DNA from: Puniceibacterium confluentis
Lineage (GTDB): Bacteria; Pseudomonadota; Alphaproteobacteria; Rhodobacterales; Rhodobacteraceae
DNA length: 64,000 nucleotides
Reading direction: 5' to 3'
NCBI RefSeq assembly: GCF_007923445.1
Contig: NZ_VOJI01000009.1
Coordinates: forward strand, 1-64,000
How positions within the stretch are numbered: position 1 is the stretch's first letter; every line of letters starts with the position of its first letter. This document shows, in pieces, positions 8,132 through 17,426 of this stretch. The notes beneath the pieces are model-generated. The model saw only the letters and a list, made by a program, of their open reading frames with translations. It did no database searches and was not told the DNA's origin. The translations under genes were made by a program, and so were the position numbers.

Positions 8132-8827
8132 TCAATCCCCGCTTGGCAAGACCTTGGCAAAGCGGGCTTCCTGCGCGATCAGCACTGCCTGTGTCCGGCT
8201 GTGAACCCCAAGCTTGCGCATGATCGCCGTCACATGCGCCTTGACCGTGGTTTCGGCGATGGTGAGGTCAAAGGCAATCTGCTTGTTCAGTTTGCCTTCG
8301 CAGATCAGGTTCAGGATACGGGCCTGCTGGTTGGTCAGGCTGCCCAGCCGGTCCAGAACATCGCCCTGCAGGCCCTGACCGCCGGCACCATGCGGATCGA
8401 TATAGCCGTCCGGAACAAACTTCTGGCCCTGTCCCACTGCCTCGAAGGCACGCCGGAACACGGAACGCTGCGAATGTTTCGGCACAAAGCCATTGGCCCC
8501 GGCTTTCAGGGCGTGACTGATCATCCGGTTGTCCGCCATCGACGAGGCGATCAGGATTGCGGCGCGCGGCGCGGCATTGCGCAACCGCACCAATCCGTCC
8601 AGCCCGTTCACGTCCGGCAGGTTCAAATCCAGGATGATGAAGTCGATCAATGAATCCTGCGCCACCACCTCGAGCGCCTTTTCCAGGGTTCCGGCGGTGC
8701 GGATCTCTTCGAAGTCGGCGATGGATTGCAGCGTCAGTGTCAGCGCGTCGCAGAACAATGGATGGTCATCGACCACCAGCGCCGATGTTGGCAATGCGGG
8801 ATCCGGGGCCTGGGCGCGTTCGGTCAT
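8132..8827 (-). CDS. LuxR/NarL-family response regulator
   Basis: A 231-residue DNA-binding regulator: receiver domain at about 16-130 with the acidic pair DD20-21, phospho-acceptor Asp67 in FIILDLNLP and Lys116 in FVPKHSQ; then a LuxR-type helix-turn-helix at about 165-222 (LTNQQARILNLICEGKLNKQ, IAETTVKAHVTAIMRKLGVHSRT). It is the first gene of the minus-strand cassette that continues with the FIST protein and hybrid kinase, so it is the likely final target of their signalling. A TATGAT sequence on the minus strand at 8904-8899 could be the -10 element, without a good -35. Confidence 0.88.
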   Translation of the reverse strand: MTERAQAPDPALPTSALVVDDHPLFCDALTLTLQSIADFEEIRTAGTLEKALEVVAQDSLIDFIILDLNLPDVNGLDGLVRLRNAAPRAAILIASSMADNRMISHALKAGANGFVPKHSQRSVFRRAFEAVGQGQKFVPDGYIDPHGAGGQGLQGDVLDRLGSLTNQQARILNLICEGKLNKQIAFDLTIAETTVKAHVTAIMRKLGVHSRTQAVLIAQEARFAKVLPSGD

Positions 8828-8942
8828 ATACTGGGTCTTTCCTGCGGCAAGAAGGTCAGGATAGACAAGCCTGCCGTCCGGGTCACTAGCCGAAAAGTAT
8901 CATATGCCGGCGGCACAGGGGGCCGGCTGCCGCGCGGCGGCT

Positions 8943-10244
8943 TCAGCGTTCCGGCAGCAGGCCCCGCGGACTGAAGCGCAGCACCAGCAACAGGATCACC
9001 CCCATGGTCAGCAGGCGCATGTGCTGAACCGAGTCGCGCAGGTGATCCTTGAGCCAGCTGCCGTCCGCCATGCCTGCGGTCACAAAGGTCATCACGGCCT
9101 GGCCGATCGGTTCGACCTGCACCCAGAGAAACCAGATCAGAAACCCGCCCAGCACCGCGCCGAAGTTGTTGCCGGAACCGCCGACAATCACCATCACCCA
9201 GATCAGGAAGGTATAGCGCAGCGGCTGGTATGTGCCGGGCGTGAGCTGGCCGTCCAGTGTCGTCATCATCGCCCCGGCAATGCCGCAGATCGCCGATCCG
9301 AGCACGAAGATCTGCAAATGCCGACCGGTCACGTCCTTGCCCATGGCCCGCGCCGCGGTTTCGTTGTCGCGGATGGCGCGCATCATCCGCCCCCAGGGCG
9401 ACTTCAGCGCCAGTTGCGCGAGGACCAGCAGGATCAGCAACACCGCGGCGAACATCAGCCCGTAGCCCAGTTTCACATACAGCGTCGACGCCGTTGTCGC
9501 ATCGACCCCCAGGTTGGCAGCGGACTGCACAAATCCCGGATCGTTCTGCAGGTCGATCTCGTAGGGCACGGGACGGGGCAGGCCGATCACGTTCTTCACG
9601 CCGCGCGCCAGCCAGTCCTCGTTCTTGATCACGGCGATGATGATCTCGGCGATGCCCAGGGTGGCAATCGCCAGATAGTCCGAGCGCAAACCCAGTGCCG
9701 TCTTGCCGATCAGCCAGGCCACGCCAGCCGCCAGCACGCCGCCCACCGGCCAGGCCAGAACCACCGGCAGTCCCAGCCCGCCAAGATAGCCGGTCGCGGC
9801 CGGGTCCACGGCCTCGATCAAAGCCACCGCCGGGTCAAAAACCTCACGGAAGGCAAAGAAGCCTGCCACCAGAACCAAAGCCACGATCCAGCCGCGCACC
9901 CCGCGCCGCAGGCGTTTCCAGACCAGTATCGCCAGTCCCACGCAGGCCGCGCCCAGGGCCAGTGCCAGAAACAGCCGCGCCGCTCCGGCGCTCCAGGCCG
10001 CCGATACCGGCGGCATCGACACCAGTACCGTGGCGAGCCCGCCCAGGGCGACAAAGCCCATCACCCCGACGTTGAACAGCCCGGCAAAGCCCCATTGCAG
10101 GTTCACCCCCAGTGCCATCACCGCGCTCACCAGTCCCATGTTCAGGATCAGCAGCGCCGAGTTCCAGCTTTGCACGATCCCTGTGCCAAGGATCAGCAGC
10201 GCCACGACGCCGAACAGCAGCGCGCCTCGCAGACGATCGCTCAT
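8943..10244 (-). CDS. livM: Branched-chain amino acid ABC transporter permease (LivM-type)
   Basis: A 433-residue inner-membrane permease with about ten hydrophobic segments; it contains the family stretches LALGVNLQWGFAGLFNVG and YLAIATLGIAEI, and the cytoplasmic coupling motif SPWGRMMRAIRDNETAARAMGKD. It is longer than Escherichia coli-type core permeases, with an insertion around residues 150-190. The start ATG overlaps the livH stop codon by four bases (ATGA), so the pair is translationally coupled. It is the last gene of the liv operon. Substrate specificity depends on the binding protein and is not fixed by this sequence. Confidence 0.92.
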   Translation of the reverse strand: MSDRLRGALLFGVVALLILGTGIVQSWNSALLILNMGLVSAVMALGVNLQWGFAGLFNVGVMGFVALGGLATVLVSMPPVSAAWSAGAARLFLALALGAACVGLAILVWKRLRRGVRGWIVALVLVAGFFAFREVFDPAVALIEAVDPAATGYLGGLGLPVVLAWPVGGVLAAGVAWLIGKTALGLRSDYLAIATLGIAEIIIAVIKNEDWLARGVKNVIGLPRPVPYEIDLQNDPGFVQSAANLGVDATTASTLYVKLGYGLMFAAVLLILLVLAQLALKSPWGRMMRAIRDNETAARAMGKDVTGRHLQIFVLGSAICGIAGAMMTTLDGQLTPGTYQPLRYTFLIWVMVIVGGSGNNFGAVLGGFLIWFLWVQVEPIGQAVMTFVTAGMADGSWLKDHLRDSVQHMRLLTMGVILLLVLRFSPRGLLPER

Positions 10245-11251
10245 ACCGATTTCCCCCTGAATAGCCCGGTGGGGCGGAACAGCAGCACAATCAGCAGGAT
10301 CACGAAGCTGACCGCGAATTTGTAGTCAGTCGACATCAGCTGCACCAGACTGTCCGGAGCGAGGCTCTCTGGCATCCAGTAGCCCAGCACCTTTTTCCAG
10401 GCATAGGTGATCGCGACCTCGGAAAAGGCGATCACGAACCCGCCTGCGATCGCCCCCAGCGGCGAGCCGAGACCGCCAACGATGGCAGCGGCAAAGATTG
10501 GCAGGAGCAGCTGAAAATAAGTGAAGGGTTTGAACGACTTGTCCAGGCCGTAAAGCACACCGGCAATGGTTGCCAGCGCCGCCACGATCAGCCAGGTGAC
10601 CATCACCACCCGTTCGGGGTTGATCCCAGAGAGCAGCGCCAGATCCTCGTTGTCGGAATAGGCGCGCATGCTCTTGCCGGTGCGGGTGCGGTTCAGGAAC
10701 CAGAACAGTACCGCCACCACGATCACCGCTGTCACCACGGTAAGGCCCTGCGTCGTGCGGATCGCCAGGCCTTCGTCCAGACCGGTCAGCGTGCGGAATT
10801 CACGCGCCCCGATGAGAAAGCGTTCGCCATCCGCAAAATTCTGATCCTCGGTGCCGATGATGAACCGCGTCACGCCATTGTAGATGAACATCACCCCCAT
10901 CGAGACGATGACCATGATCACCGGCTTGACCCGCTGCGCGCGGTAGAACCGATAGACCACCCGGTCGGTGAACAGGATCAGCGCCGCACAGCCCAGGATC
11001 CCGAAGGGGATCGCCAGCAGCGCGGTCGGGAGCGGCCCCAGCGAGACCCCCATGCCCTGCAAACCCCAGGTGACCAGAATGGTGCACATGGTGCCAAAGG
11101 CCATCGTGTCGCCGTGGGCAAAGTTCGAAAACCGCAGGATGCCATATATCAGCGTCACCCCCAGCGCCCCCAGGGCCAGTTGACTGCCGTAGGCCACACC
11201 CGGGATCAGCACAAAATTGGCAAGCGCGACAAAACCGTTCAGAAACTCCAC
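10241..11251 (-). CDS. livH: Branched-chain amino acid ABC transporter permease (LivH-type)
   Basis: A 336-residue permease with about eight membrane segments, including ALGALGVTLIYGILRFSNFAHGD near the N-terminus and the EAA-like loop GKSMRAYSDNEDLALLSGIN. I chose GTG 11251 (VEFLNGF...) because AAAAGGAGA sits seven bases before it; the frame is open to 11362 but the added residues are rich in Arg and Pro and look non-coding. The start follows the small secreted-protein gene by 124 bases. It forms the membrane pore with LivM. Confidence 0.92.
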   Translation of the reverse strand: MEFLNGFVALANFVLIPGVAYGSQLALGALGVTLIYGILRFSNFAHGDTMAFGTMCTILVTWGLQGMGVSLGPLPTALLAIPFGILGCAALILFTDRVVYRFYRAQRVKPVIMVIVSMGVMFIYNGVTRFIIGTEDQNFADGERFLIGAREFRTLTGLDEGLAIRTTQGLTVVTAVIVVAVLFWFLNRTRTGKSMRAYSDNEDLALLSGINPERVVMVTWLIVAALATIAGVLYGLDKSFKPFTYFQLLLPIFAAAIVGGLGSPLGAIAGGFVIAFSEVAITYAWKKVLGYWMPESLAPDSLVQLMSTDYKFAVSFVILLIVLLFRPTGLFRGKSV

Positions 11252-11375
11252 GCTGCTCTCCTTTTGGTAACCCAGCGCAATTCCCCGCCGCAATCCGTCC
11301 ACCCGGCGGCTGGCCGGGGCGCCACGATTCCGGGGCGCGACAGGGGCGTGCAACCCCGCCACTGGTTTGCTGCGG

Positions 11376-11738
11376 TCATTGCAGATCCTCGCAATCGCCG
11401 GTGAACACCGCCCCGTCTTGCGTGCTCAGGGTGGCGCGGCTGTCCGGTGCGATCATCATCAGCAAGGCCCCGTCCTGTCGGTCCCCGGTCCAGAACCCGC
11501 GTCGCCCGTCGTCAAACAGCAACGGTTCGGCGGCAAAGGTCTCGTCCCCCATCGCCACGCGGCTTTCCTGGCGGCGCGGCGGCTCGTCCGGATTCAACGG
11601 CGGCGCGAACTGCGTGCGGTCGATGCCAAAGGCGACCAGAAGTTCTGCGCCGCCACCTTCGGGAAACAGCCGACATTCCAGCACATCCGCAGGTGCGGCC
11701 ATGGGCAGAAGTGACAGTATGAGCGCGGCCCGCATCAT
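11376..11738 (-). CDS. Small secreted protein encoded within the liv operon
   Basis: A 120-residue protein with a short signal peptide (MMRAALILSLLPMAAPA, then DVLECRLF). Two cysteines near the ends (C22 and C116 in GDCEDL) could form a disulfide. The ATG overlaps the livF stop (ATGA), so it is translated with the transporter genes. I do not recognise a family. Position between livF and livH suggests a periplasmic accessory of the transporter or a passenger gene. Confidence 0.7.
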   Translation of the reverse strand: MMRAALILSLLPMAAPADVLECRLFPEGGGAELLVAFGIDRTQFAPPLNPDEPPRRQESRVAMGDETFAAEPLLFDDGRRGFWTGDRQDGALLMMIAPDSRATLSTQDGAVFTGDCEDLQ

Positions 11739-12448
11739 CCGCCCAGAAAACTCTTGCGCACATCCGGGTCGGCCAACAGTTCCTTTCCGGTCCCCGTGAA
11801 GGCATTTCTGCCCTGCACAAGAACATACCCCTTGTCCGCAATTTCAAGTGCTTGCCGGGCGTTCTGTTCGACCATGAGGATCGAAATTCCGCTGCGTGCA
11901 ACTTCGATGATCCGGTCGAACAACTCGTCCATCACGATGGGCGACACGCCGGCTGTCGGTTCGTCCAGCATCAGCACCCTTGGCTGGGTCATCAGCGCGC
12001 GACCAACCGCCACCTGCTGCCGCTGTCCGCCAGACAGCTCGCCGGCCGCCTGATGCCGCTTGTCCTTCAGGATCGGGAAAAGGTCGTAAACCTGCGCCAG
12101 CGTACCGCGAAAATCGTCGCGCCGGATAAAGGCGCCCATCTCAAGGTTCTCCTCGACACTCATCGAGGCGAAAATGTTGTGCGTCTGCGGCACAAAGCCC
12201 ATGCCTTTGCCGACCCGGTCCTGCGGGCTGAGCGCGGTGATGTCCTCGCCGTCCAGCCGCACCGACCCCGACCGCAGATCCAGCATCCCGAAGACCGCCT
12301 TCATCGCTGTCGACTTGCCCGCACCGTTGGGTCCGACAATCACCGCGATCTCGCCGCGCTCGACCGCGATGGTGCAGCCGTGCAGAATGTCCGCGCCGCG
12401 GCCATAGCCTCCGGTCATGTCCGCGCCGATCAGATAGGGTTCACCCAT
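11735..12448 (-). CDS. livF: Branched-chain amino acid ABC transporter ATP-binding protein (LivF-type)
   Basis: A 237-residue ABC ATPase: Walker A GPNGAGKST, signature LSGGQRQQ, Walker B VLMLDEPTAG and the LivF-typical GVSPIVMDELF and VEQNARQALEIAD. The ATG at 12448 has GGGAGGGG upstream; a longer frame to 12508 adds an Arg-rich leader that I reject. It pairs with LivG as the ATPase heterodimer. The intergenic space to livG is about 138 bases. Confidence 0.93.
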   Translation of the reverse strand: MGEPYLIGADMTGGYGRGADILHGCTIAVERGEIAVIVGPNGAGKSTAMKAVFGMLDLRSGSVRLDGEDITALSPQDRVGKGMGFVPQTHNIFASMSVEENLEMGAFIRRDDFRGTLAQVYDLFPILKDKRHQAAGELSGGQRQQVAVGRALMTQPRVLMLDEPTAGVSPIVMDELFDRIIEVARSGISILMVEQNARQALEIADKGYVLVQGRNAFTGTGKELLADPDVRKSFLGG

Positions 12449-12586
12449 GGACCCCTCCCGCCGTGACCCGCGCAGACCAGCCCCGCACCGTGTCACAGGT
12501 TGCACCACTGGTGCCGGGGCGGACCCGTCCGGTGCCCGCGTCGCGCGCCGACGCTCGGGCGCAGATCGCGCGGCTTCCAGCCGCCC

Positions 12587-13366
12587 TCATGTCACCGCTT
12601 CCTTGTTCTTGAGGCCGGTGCCAAGATAGGCCTCGATGACCGCTTCATTGGCCTTGATCTCGCTGATCGAGCCTTCGGCCAGAACGTGCCCCTCGGCCAT
12701 CACGATGACCGGATCACACAGCCGTCCAATGAAATCCATATCATGTTCGATCATGCAGAAAGTGTAGCCTCGTTCTGTGTTAAGCCGTTGAATTGCATCC
12801 CCTATCGTGTTCAGAAGCGTCCGGTTCACTCCGGCGCCCACCTCGTCGAGAAACACGATCTTGGCGTCGACCATCATCGTCCGGCCAAGCTCCAGTAGCT
12901 TTTTCTGCCCGCCGGACAGATTGCCGGCCTTTTCGTCTTTCAGATGGGAAATCGTCAGAAAATCAAGAACTTCGTCGGCCTTCTTCAGCAGAGCCGACTC
13001 TTCCTGCGCGATGCGCGCGCGGTGCATCCAGGCATTCCACAGCGTTTCGCCCGATTGTCCGCCCGGAACCATCATCAGGTTTTCCCGACAGGACATCGAC
13101 GAAAACTCATGCGCGATCTGAAAGGTGCGCAGCAGTCCCTTGTGAAACAACACATGCGGCGGCAGCCCGGTGATGTCCTCGCCGTCCATGAGCACACGGC
13201 CGGAAGTAGGTTCAAGAACGCCAGCTATCACATTGAAAAGAGTTGTCTTTCCCGCACCATTCGGCCCGACGAGACCAGTTATGGAACCGGTGGCAATCTC
13301 GAGGCTGGCGCCATCGACGGCACGGAAGCCACCGAAATGACGGTGAAGGTTCTCGACCCGGATCAC
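12587..13366 (-). CDS. livG: Branched-chain amino acid ABC transporter ATP-binding protein (LivG-type)
   Basis: A 259-residue ABC ATPase starting at GTG 13366: FGGFRAVDGASLEI, Walker A GPNGAGKTT, signature LSGGQKK, Walker B IVFLDEVGAG, and the H-loop IEHDMDFI. The LivG-specific long insertion after the Q-loop (GLLRTFQIAHEFSSMSC...) is present. The signature-following DEV instead of DEP is common in this subgroup. It lies downstream of the binding-protein gene, from which it is separated by a strong stem-loop. Confidence 0.92.
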   Translation of the reverse strand: MIRVENLHRHFGGFRAVDGASLEIATGSITGLVGPNGAGKTTLFNVIAGVLEPTSGRVLMDGEDITGLPPHVLFHKGLLRTFQIAHEFSSMSCRENLMMVPGGQSGETLWNAWMHRARIAQEESALLKKADEVLDFLTISHLKDEKAGNLSGGQKKLLELGRTMMVDAKIVFLDEVGAGVNRTLLNTIGDAIQRLNTERGYTFCMIEHDMDFIGRLCDPVIVMAEGHVLAEGSISEIKANEAVIEAYLGTGLKNKEAVT

Positions 13367-13416
13367 GTGTTTCCCTCTCTGTCCGAGGCACCTTTGCCGG
13401 CACCTTCATCTTGTGC

Positions 13417-13444
13417 GGACAGCCCGGATTTCTCCGGGCTGTCC
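13417..13444 (-). promoter_or_regulatory. Intercistronic stem-loop after the binding-protein gene
   Basis: GGACAGCCCGG and CCGGGCTGTCC form a perfect 11-base-pair stem around a six-base loop. No T tract follows, so full termination is unlikely. Such structures after the first gene of ABC operons usually protect the binding-protein message and limit downstream expression; that role is inferred here. Confidence 0.65.
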
Positions 13445-13461
13445 CGTTTCATCCGCGGTGT

Positions 13462-14658
13462 TTAACGGAAATCGACAGTTTCGTAAGCCCCACCCTTGAT
13501 GGTGTAGTAGCGATAGCTGCCGGCGGCTTCGCCCGGTCCGATCAGTTCGACATTGGTGGCGCCGACATAGTCGACTTCGCCGCCGTCCTTGAGGATCTGC
13601 AACGCCTTGCCCAGCTCGCCCGGAAGGATCTCTTCGCCCGGACCGTTGGCCACCGCCAGCAGGTTGTCCTTGACCGCCGCAGAGCTTGCCTCGCCGCCTG
13701 CCATCATCGCCAGTGCGATCAGCGCTGCCGCGTCATAGGATTCGCGGGTGAACGAGGATTCGCCGTTGATTCCGGCAGCGTCGGTGATGGTTTTGAAGGC
13801 ATCCGCGCCGGCGCCTTCACTCCACGGCACAGCGCCGAAGGAATCTTCCATGTCGGCGCCAAGCTCGGCGACAAGGGCGTCGCCATACATGCCGTCGCCC
13901 ATCATGAATGTGTCGAATGCGCCGGTGTCCAGCGCGGCCTGAATCATGCCCTTGCCGCCGGAATCCGAATAGCCCAGAACCACCAGAAGATCGCCCCCGG
14001 CCGACGCCAGCGCACCGATCTCGGCGGAATAGTCGGCCTTGTTGTCCTCGTGCGGTGCGTTCAGGGTGACCGTGCCGCCCGATGCTTCAAAGCTCGAGAT
14101 GAAGCTGTCCGACAGGCCCTTGCCGTAATCGTTGTTGGTATAGGTCACGGCCACCGAGGTGATACCCTTGTCCGCCAGAATGCCGGACAGAACTTCGCCC
14201 TGACGGGCATCCGACGGTGCGGTGCGGAAGAACAGACCGTTATCTTCGGCGGTGCTCAGGCCCGGCGAGGTCGCAGAGGGCGACACCATCGGGATGCCGT
14301 TGGGCACTGCCACGTTGGACAGCACGGCACCGGTCACACCCGAACAATCCGCGCCCATGATCGCAACCACACCATCGGTGGTGACCAGACGTTCGGCGGC
14401 CGCGGTGGCAGCGGCAGAATCGACGCAGGTCGAGTCGGCGCGGACGGATCCCAGCGTCACGCCGTCCAGGAAATTGCCGGACTCGTTGATCTCTTTCAGC
14501 GCCAGTTCGGCGCTGTCGGCCATCATCGGCGTCAGTGATTCAATCGGGCCGGTAAAGCCCAGAATCACGCCGATCTTGGTCTCGGAGGAATGCGCCGCAG
14601 CATAGGCGGTGCCTGCTGTCAGCGCGGTGGCCACGGTGGCCAGCAACATTTTTTTCAT
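13462..14658 (-). CDS. livJ: Branched-chain amino acid-type ABC transporter substrate-binding protein
   Basis: A 398-residue periplasmic binding protein with signal peptide MKKMLLATVATALTAGTAYA and a mature start at AHSSETKIG. The type 1 periplasmic fold is seen in GVILGFTGPIESLTPMM, AIMGADCSGVTGAV and VSPSATSPGLS. I chose ATG 14658, seven bases after GGGAG, over the in-frame ATG two codons upstream. As first gene of the operon it feeds LivHMGF. The ligand may be Leu/Ile/Val or another amino acid or amide; the sequence alone does not decide. Confidence 0.88.
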   Translation of the reverse strand: MKKMLLATVATALTAGTAYAAAHSSETKIGVILGFTGPIESLTPMMADSAELALKEINESGNFLDGVTLGSVRADSTCVDSAAATAAAERLVTTDGVVAIMGADCSGVTGAVLSNVAVPNGIPMVSPSATSPGLSTAEDNGLFFRTAPSDARQGEVLSGILADKGITSVAVTYTNNDYGKGLSDSFISSFEASGGTVTLNAPHEDNKADYSAEIGALASAGGDLLVVLGYSDSGGKGMIQAALDTGAFDTFMMGDGMYGDALVAELGADMEDSFGAVPWSEGAGADAFKTITDAAGINGESSFTRESYDAAALIALAMMAGGEASSAAVKDNLLAVANGPGEEILPGELGKALQILKDGGEVDYVGATNVELIGPGEAAGSYRYYTIKGGAYETVDFR

Positions 14659-14769
14659 TGTCATCTCCCAGTTGGAACAGAGTGTCCGACGCAAAGCGTA
14701 AGCGGCGGTCGGTAAAAAGAAAAGTCCCATGAAGGCCAAGCGCACGGTTGCCGCAAAGTCACCTATGGG

Positions 14770-15771
14770 TCAGACCGACAGCCGTGACGCATGGGATCCG
14801 CGTTCGCGGTACGGCGTGGTTTCGTAATGTGCGCGGTAACATTTCGAGAAATGCGAGGGGCTGGCAAACCCGCAGGCAAGGGCGACATTGATGACGCTCA
14901 TGTCGGTCTGCATCAACAGGTTGCGCGCCTTTTGCAGCCGCAGCTCCATGTAATAGCGTTTCGGGCTGCGGTTGAGGTAGCGGCGGAAAAGCCGTTCAAG
15001 CTGCCGGGTCGACATTCCGACCTCGGTGGCCAGAATGGCCGGGCTGATCGGCTCTTCGATGTGGCTTTCCATCATGTGGATCACCTGGCTCAACTTGGGA
15101 TGGCGCACGCCGATGCGGGTCGGCACCGACAGGCGCTGGGTGTCCTGATCGGTGCGGATCGACGAGTAGATCAGCTGATCCGCGACGGCATTGGCAAGCT
15201 CTTCGCCGTGGTCGTCGGCAATGACCTTGAGCATGAGGTCGATCGACGAGGTTCCCCCGGCCGTGCTCATGCGGTTGCCGTCCACCACAAAGACCGACTT
15301 GGTCAGCGTCACTTCCTCGAACTCTTCGGTAAAGCTGTCCTGGTTTTCCCAGTGGATCGTCGCCTTCTTGCCGTCCAGCAACCCGGCCCGTGCCAGGGAA
15401 TAGCTTGCCGTGCACAACCCCCCGACCTTGAGACCGCGCCGCGATTCCCGGCGGAGCCAGTTCAGCAGCTTCTTGGTGGTGGCCGACTGCACGTCAATGC
15501 CACCGCAGAGCATGACCGTGTCGTCCCGAGCCAGTTCCGGCAGGTCGCATTCAAGTTTGAATTCGGTGCCGGCCGAACAGGTGATGGTTTCGCCGCCTTC
15601 ACCTGTGACCGTCCAGGTATACAACTGCTGGTCTGCCATCCGGTTGGCGATGCGCAGCGCGTCCAGGGCGGCGGCAAAGCACAGCAGCGTGAACCGCGGC
15701 AACAGCACAAAGACAAACCGGCGCGGTTTGCCCCTGGATTCAACCTCGATATGCTGTCGTTGCGCTTCCAT
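14770..15771 (-). CDS. GlxA-family transcriptional regulator (DJ-1/PfpI plus AraC domains)
   Basis: A 333-residue regulator. Residues about 15-185 form a DJ-1/PfpI amidase-like domain (FVFVLLPRFTLLCFAAALDALRIAN, LCTASYSLARAGLLDGKKATIHW); residues about 225-320 form an AraC-type double helix-turn-helix (ATEVGMSTRQLERLFRRYLN, VALACGFASPSHFSKCYRAHY). ATG 15771 has AGGGAG upstream. Relatives include GbdR and CdhR, which control glycine betaine and carnitine breakdown, but no such catabolic genes are adjacent. It is divergent from the DAHP synthase gene. Confidence 0.87.
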   Translation of the reverse strand: MEAQRQHIEVESRGKPRRFVFVLLPRFTLLCFAAALDALRIANRMADQQLYTWTVTGEGGETITCSAGTEFKLECDLPELARDDTVMLCGGIDVQSATTKKLLNWLRRESRRGLKVGGLCTASYSLARAGLLDGKKATIHWENQDSFTEEFEEVTLTKSVFVVDGNRMSTAGGTSSIDLMLKVIADDHGEELANAVADQLIYSSIRTDQDTQRLSVPTRIGVRHPKLSQVIHMMESHIEEPISPAILATEVGMSTRQLERLFRRYLNRSPKRYYMELRLQKARNLLMQTDMSVINVALACGFASPSHFSKCYRAHYETTPYRERGSHASRLSV

Positions 15772-15986
15772 GAGGGCTCCCTGTATCGACACTGGTGTCG
15801 CTTTACATACTGCTGACAGATGGACAGAAGGCTCTGCAAGCGTCAAGAGATGTCGTTTCTCGCCACTGGCGCGGGTCCGGTCTGCACGCGCCGGGGCGGA
15901 ATATTTCACGTATGGCCAGCGCCGCGTTGGTTTTGTATAGAACCTCGTGCGAATATGAGCGACCTATTTCTGACCGGAGACAGCTG

Positions 15987-17354
15987 ATGACCGAGTGGCA
16001 AAAAACGACCTGGCGCAACAAGCCTCGGGTACAGATGCCCGATTATACCGATGCAGAGGCCCTGCACGCGGTTGAGGCGCAGCTGGCCAAGTATCCGCCC
16101 CTGGTGTTTGCGGGCGAGGCGCGCAAGCTGAAAAAATCTCTGGGCGCAGCGTCTCGCGGCGAGGCGTTCCTGCTGCAGGGCGGCGACTGCGCCGAGTCCT
16201 TTGAACAGTTCAGCGCCAATGGCATCCGCGACACCTTCAAGGTGATGCTGCAAATGGCGATGGTTCTGACCTTCGGGGCCAAGGTGCCGGTGGTCAAGGT
16301 GGGCCGCATGGCCGGGCAGTTCGCCAAACCGCGGTCCGCTCCGACCGAGACCGTGAACGGCGTGGAACTGCCCAGCTACCGTGGCGACATCATCAACGAA
16401 CTGCCGTTCTCGGCCGAGGCGCGGATTCCCGATCCGAAAAAGATGCTTCAGGGCTATACCCAGGCAGCGGCGACCCTGAACCTGCTGCGCGCGTTTTCCA
16501 CCGGTGGTTATGCCGACATCCACGAAGTGCATTCCTGGACCCTGGGCTTTACCGAAGGTGAAAAGGCCGCGAAGTACCGCGACATGGCGAACCGGATTTC
16601 CGACACGCTCGACTTCATGAAGGCGGCGGGGCTTGAAAGCGAGACGAACCACAACCTCAAGACCGTGGATTTCTACACCAGTCATGAATCCCTGCTGCTG
16701 GAGTATGAAGAGGCGCTATGCCGCCTGGATTCGACTTCGGGCAAGTGGATCGCGGGTTCGGGTCACATGATCTGGATCGGGGACCGCACGCGTCAGCCCG
16801 ACGGCGCACATGTGGAGTTCGCCCGCGGGGTGATCAACCCCGTGGGTCTGAAATGCGGCCCGACCACAACCGCCGAAGATCTCAAGCTGCTGATGAGCAA
16901 GCTGAACCCGGAAAACGAGGCCGGCAAGCTGACGCTGATCGCACGCTTTGGTGCAGGCAAGGTGGCCGAGAACCTGCCGCGCCTGCTCAAGGCGGTGCGC
17001 GAAGAGGGGGCAAACGTCACCTGGGTCTGCGATCCGATGCACGGCAACACCATCAAGAGCTCGACCGGCTACAAGACACGGCCCTTTGACCTGGTGCTGC
17101 GCGAAGTGCGCGACTTCTTTGCAGTGCACAATTCCGAGGGCACGATCCCCGGCGGTGTGCATTTCGAGATGACCGGAGACGATGTGACCGAATGCACCGG
17201 CGGCGTGCGCGCGGTGACCGACGAGGATCTGAGCGACCGCTACCACACGGCGTGCGATCCGCGTCTCAACGCATCCCAGTCGCTGGAACTTGCTTTCCTG
17301 GTGGCCGAAGAACTGACCGCACGCCGCACCGATGCGGCAGTCGCCAACGGCTGA
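15987..17354 (+). CDS. aroG: 3-deoxy-7-phosphoheptulonate synthase, class II
   Basis: A 455-residue class II DAHP synthase, the first enzyme of the shikimate pathway (phosphoenolpyruvate plus erythrose 4-phosphate). Diagnostic stretches are [55 protein letters not shown] and [10 protein letters not shown], with the metal-binding Cys in GGDCAES and His in DPMHGN. ATG 15987 follows GGAGA with seven bases between. Class II enzymes are unrelated in sequence to AroF/G/H of Escherichia coli, so the symbol is by usage. The gene ends at a strong terminator. Confidence 0.95.
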   Translation: MTEWQKTTWRNKPRVQMPDYTDAEALHAVEAQLAKYPPLVFAGEARKLKKSLGAASRGEAFLLQGGDCAESFEQFSANGIRDTFKVMLQMAMVLTFGAKVPVVKVGRMAGQFAKPRSAPTETVNGVELPSYRGDIINELPFSAEARIPDPKKMLQGYTQAAATLNLLRAFSTGGYADIHEVHSWTLGFTEGEKAAKYRDMANRISDTLDFMKAAGLESETNHNLKTVDFYTSHESLLLEYEEALCRLDSTSGKWIAGSGHMIWIGDRTRQPDGAHVEFARGVINPVGLKCGPTTTAEDLKLLMSKLNPENEAGKLTLIARFGAGKVAENLPRLLKAVREEGANVTWVCDPMHGNTIKSSTGYKTRPFDLVLREVRDFFAVHNSEGTIPGGVHFEMTGDDVTECTGGVRAVTDEDLSDRYHTACDPRLNASQSLELAFLVAEELTARRTDAAVANG

Positions 17355-17372
17355 ACCAGCTTTTGTGACCTG

Positions 17373-17406
17373 AAAAAGCCGACCCCGTATCAGGGTCGGC
17401 TTTTTT
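17373..17406. terminator. Bidirectional Rho-independent terminator
   Basis: AAAAAGCCGACCC-CGTATCA-GGGTCGGCTTTTTT: a perfect stem with an A run on the left and a T run on the right, so it can end both the DAHP synthase transcript and the convergent glucosylglycerol-operon transcript. Confidence 0.92.
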
Positions 17407-17426
17407 GCGCCTGAAGTTGGCCCGCG

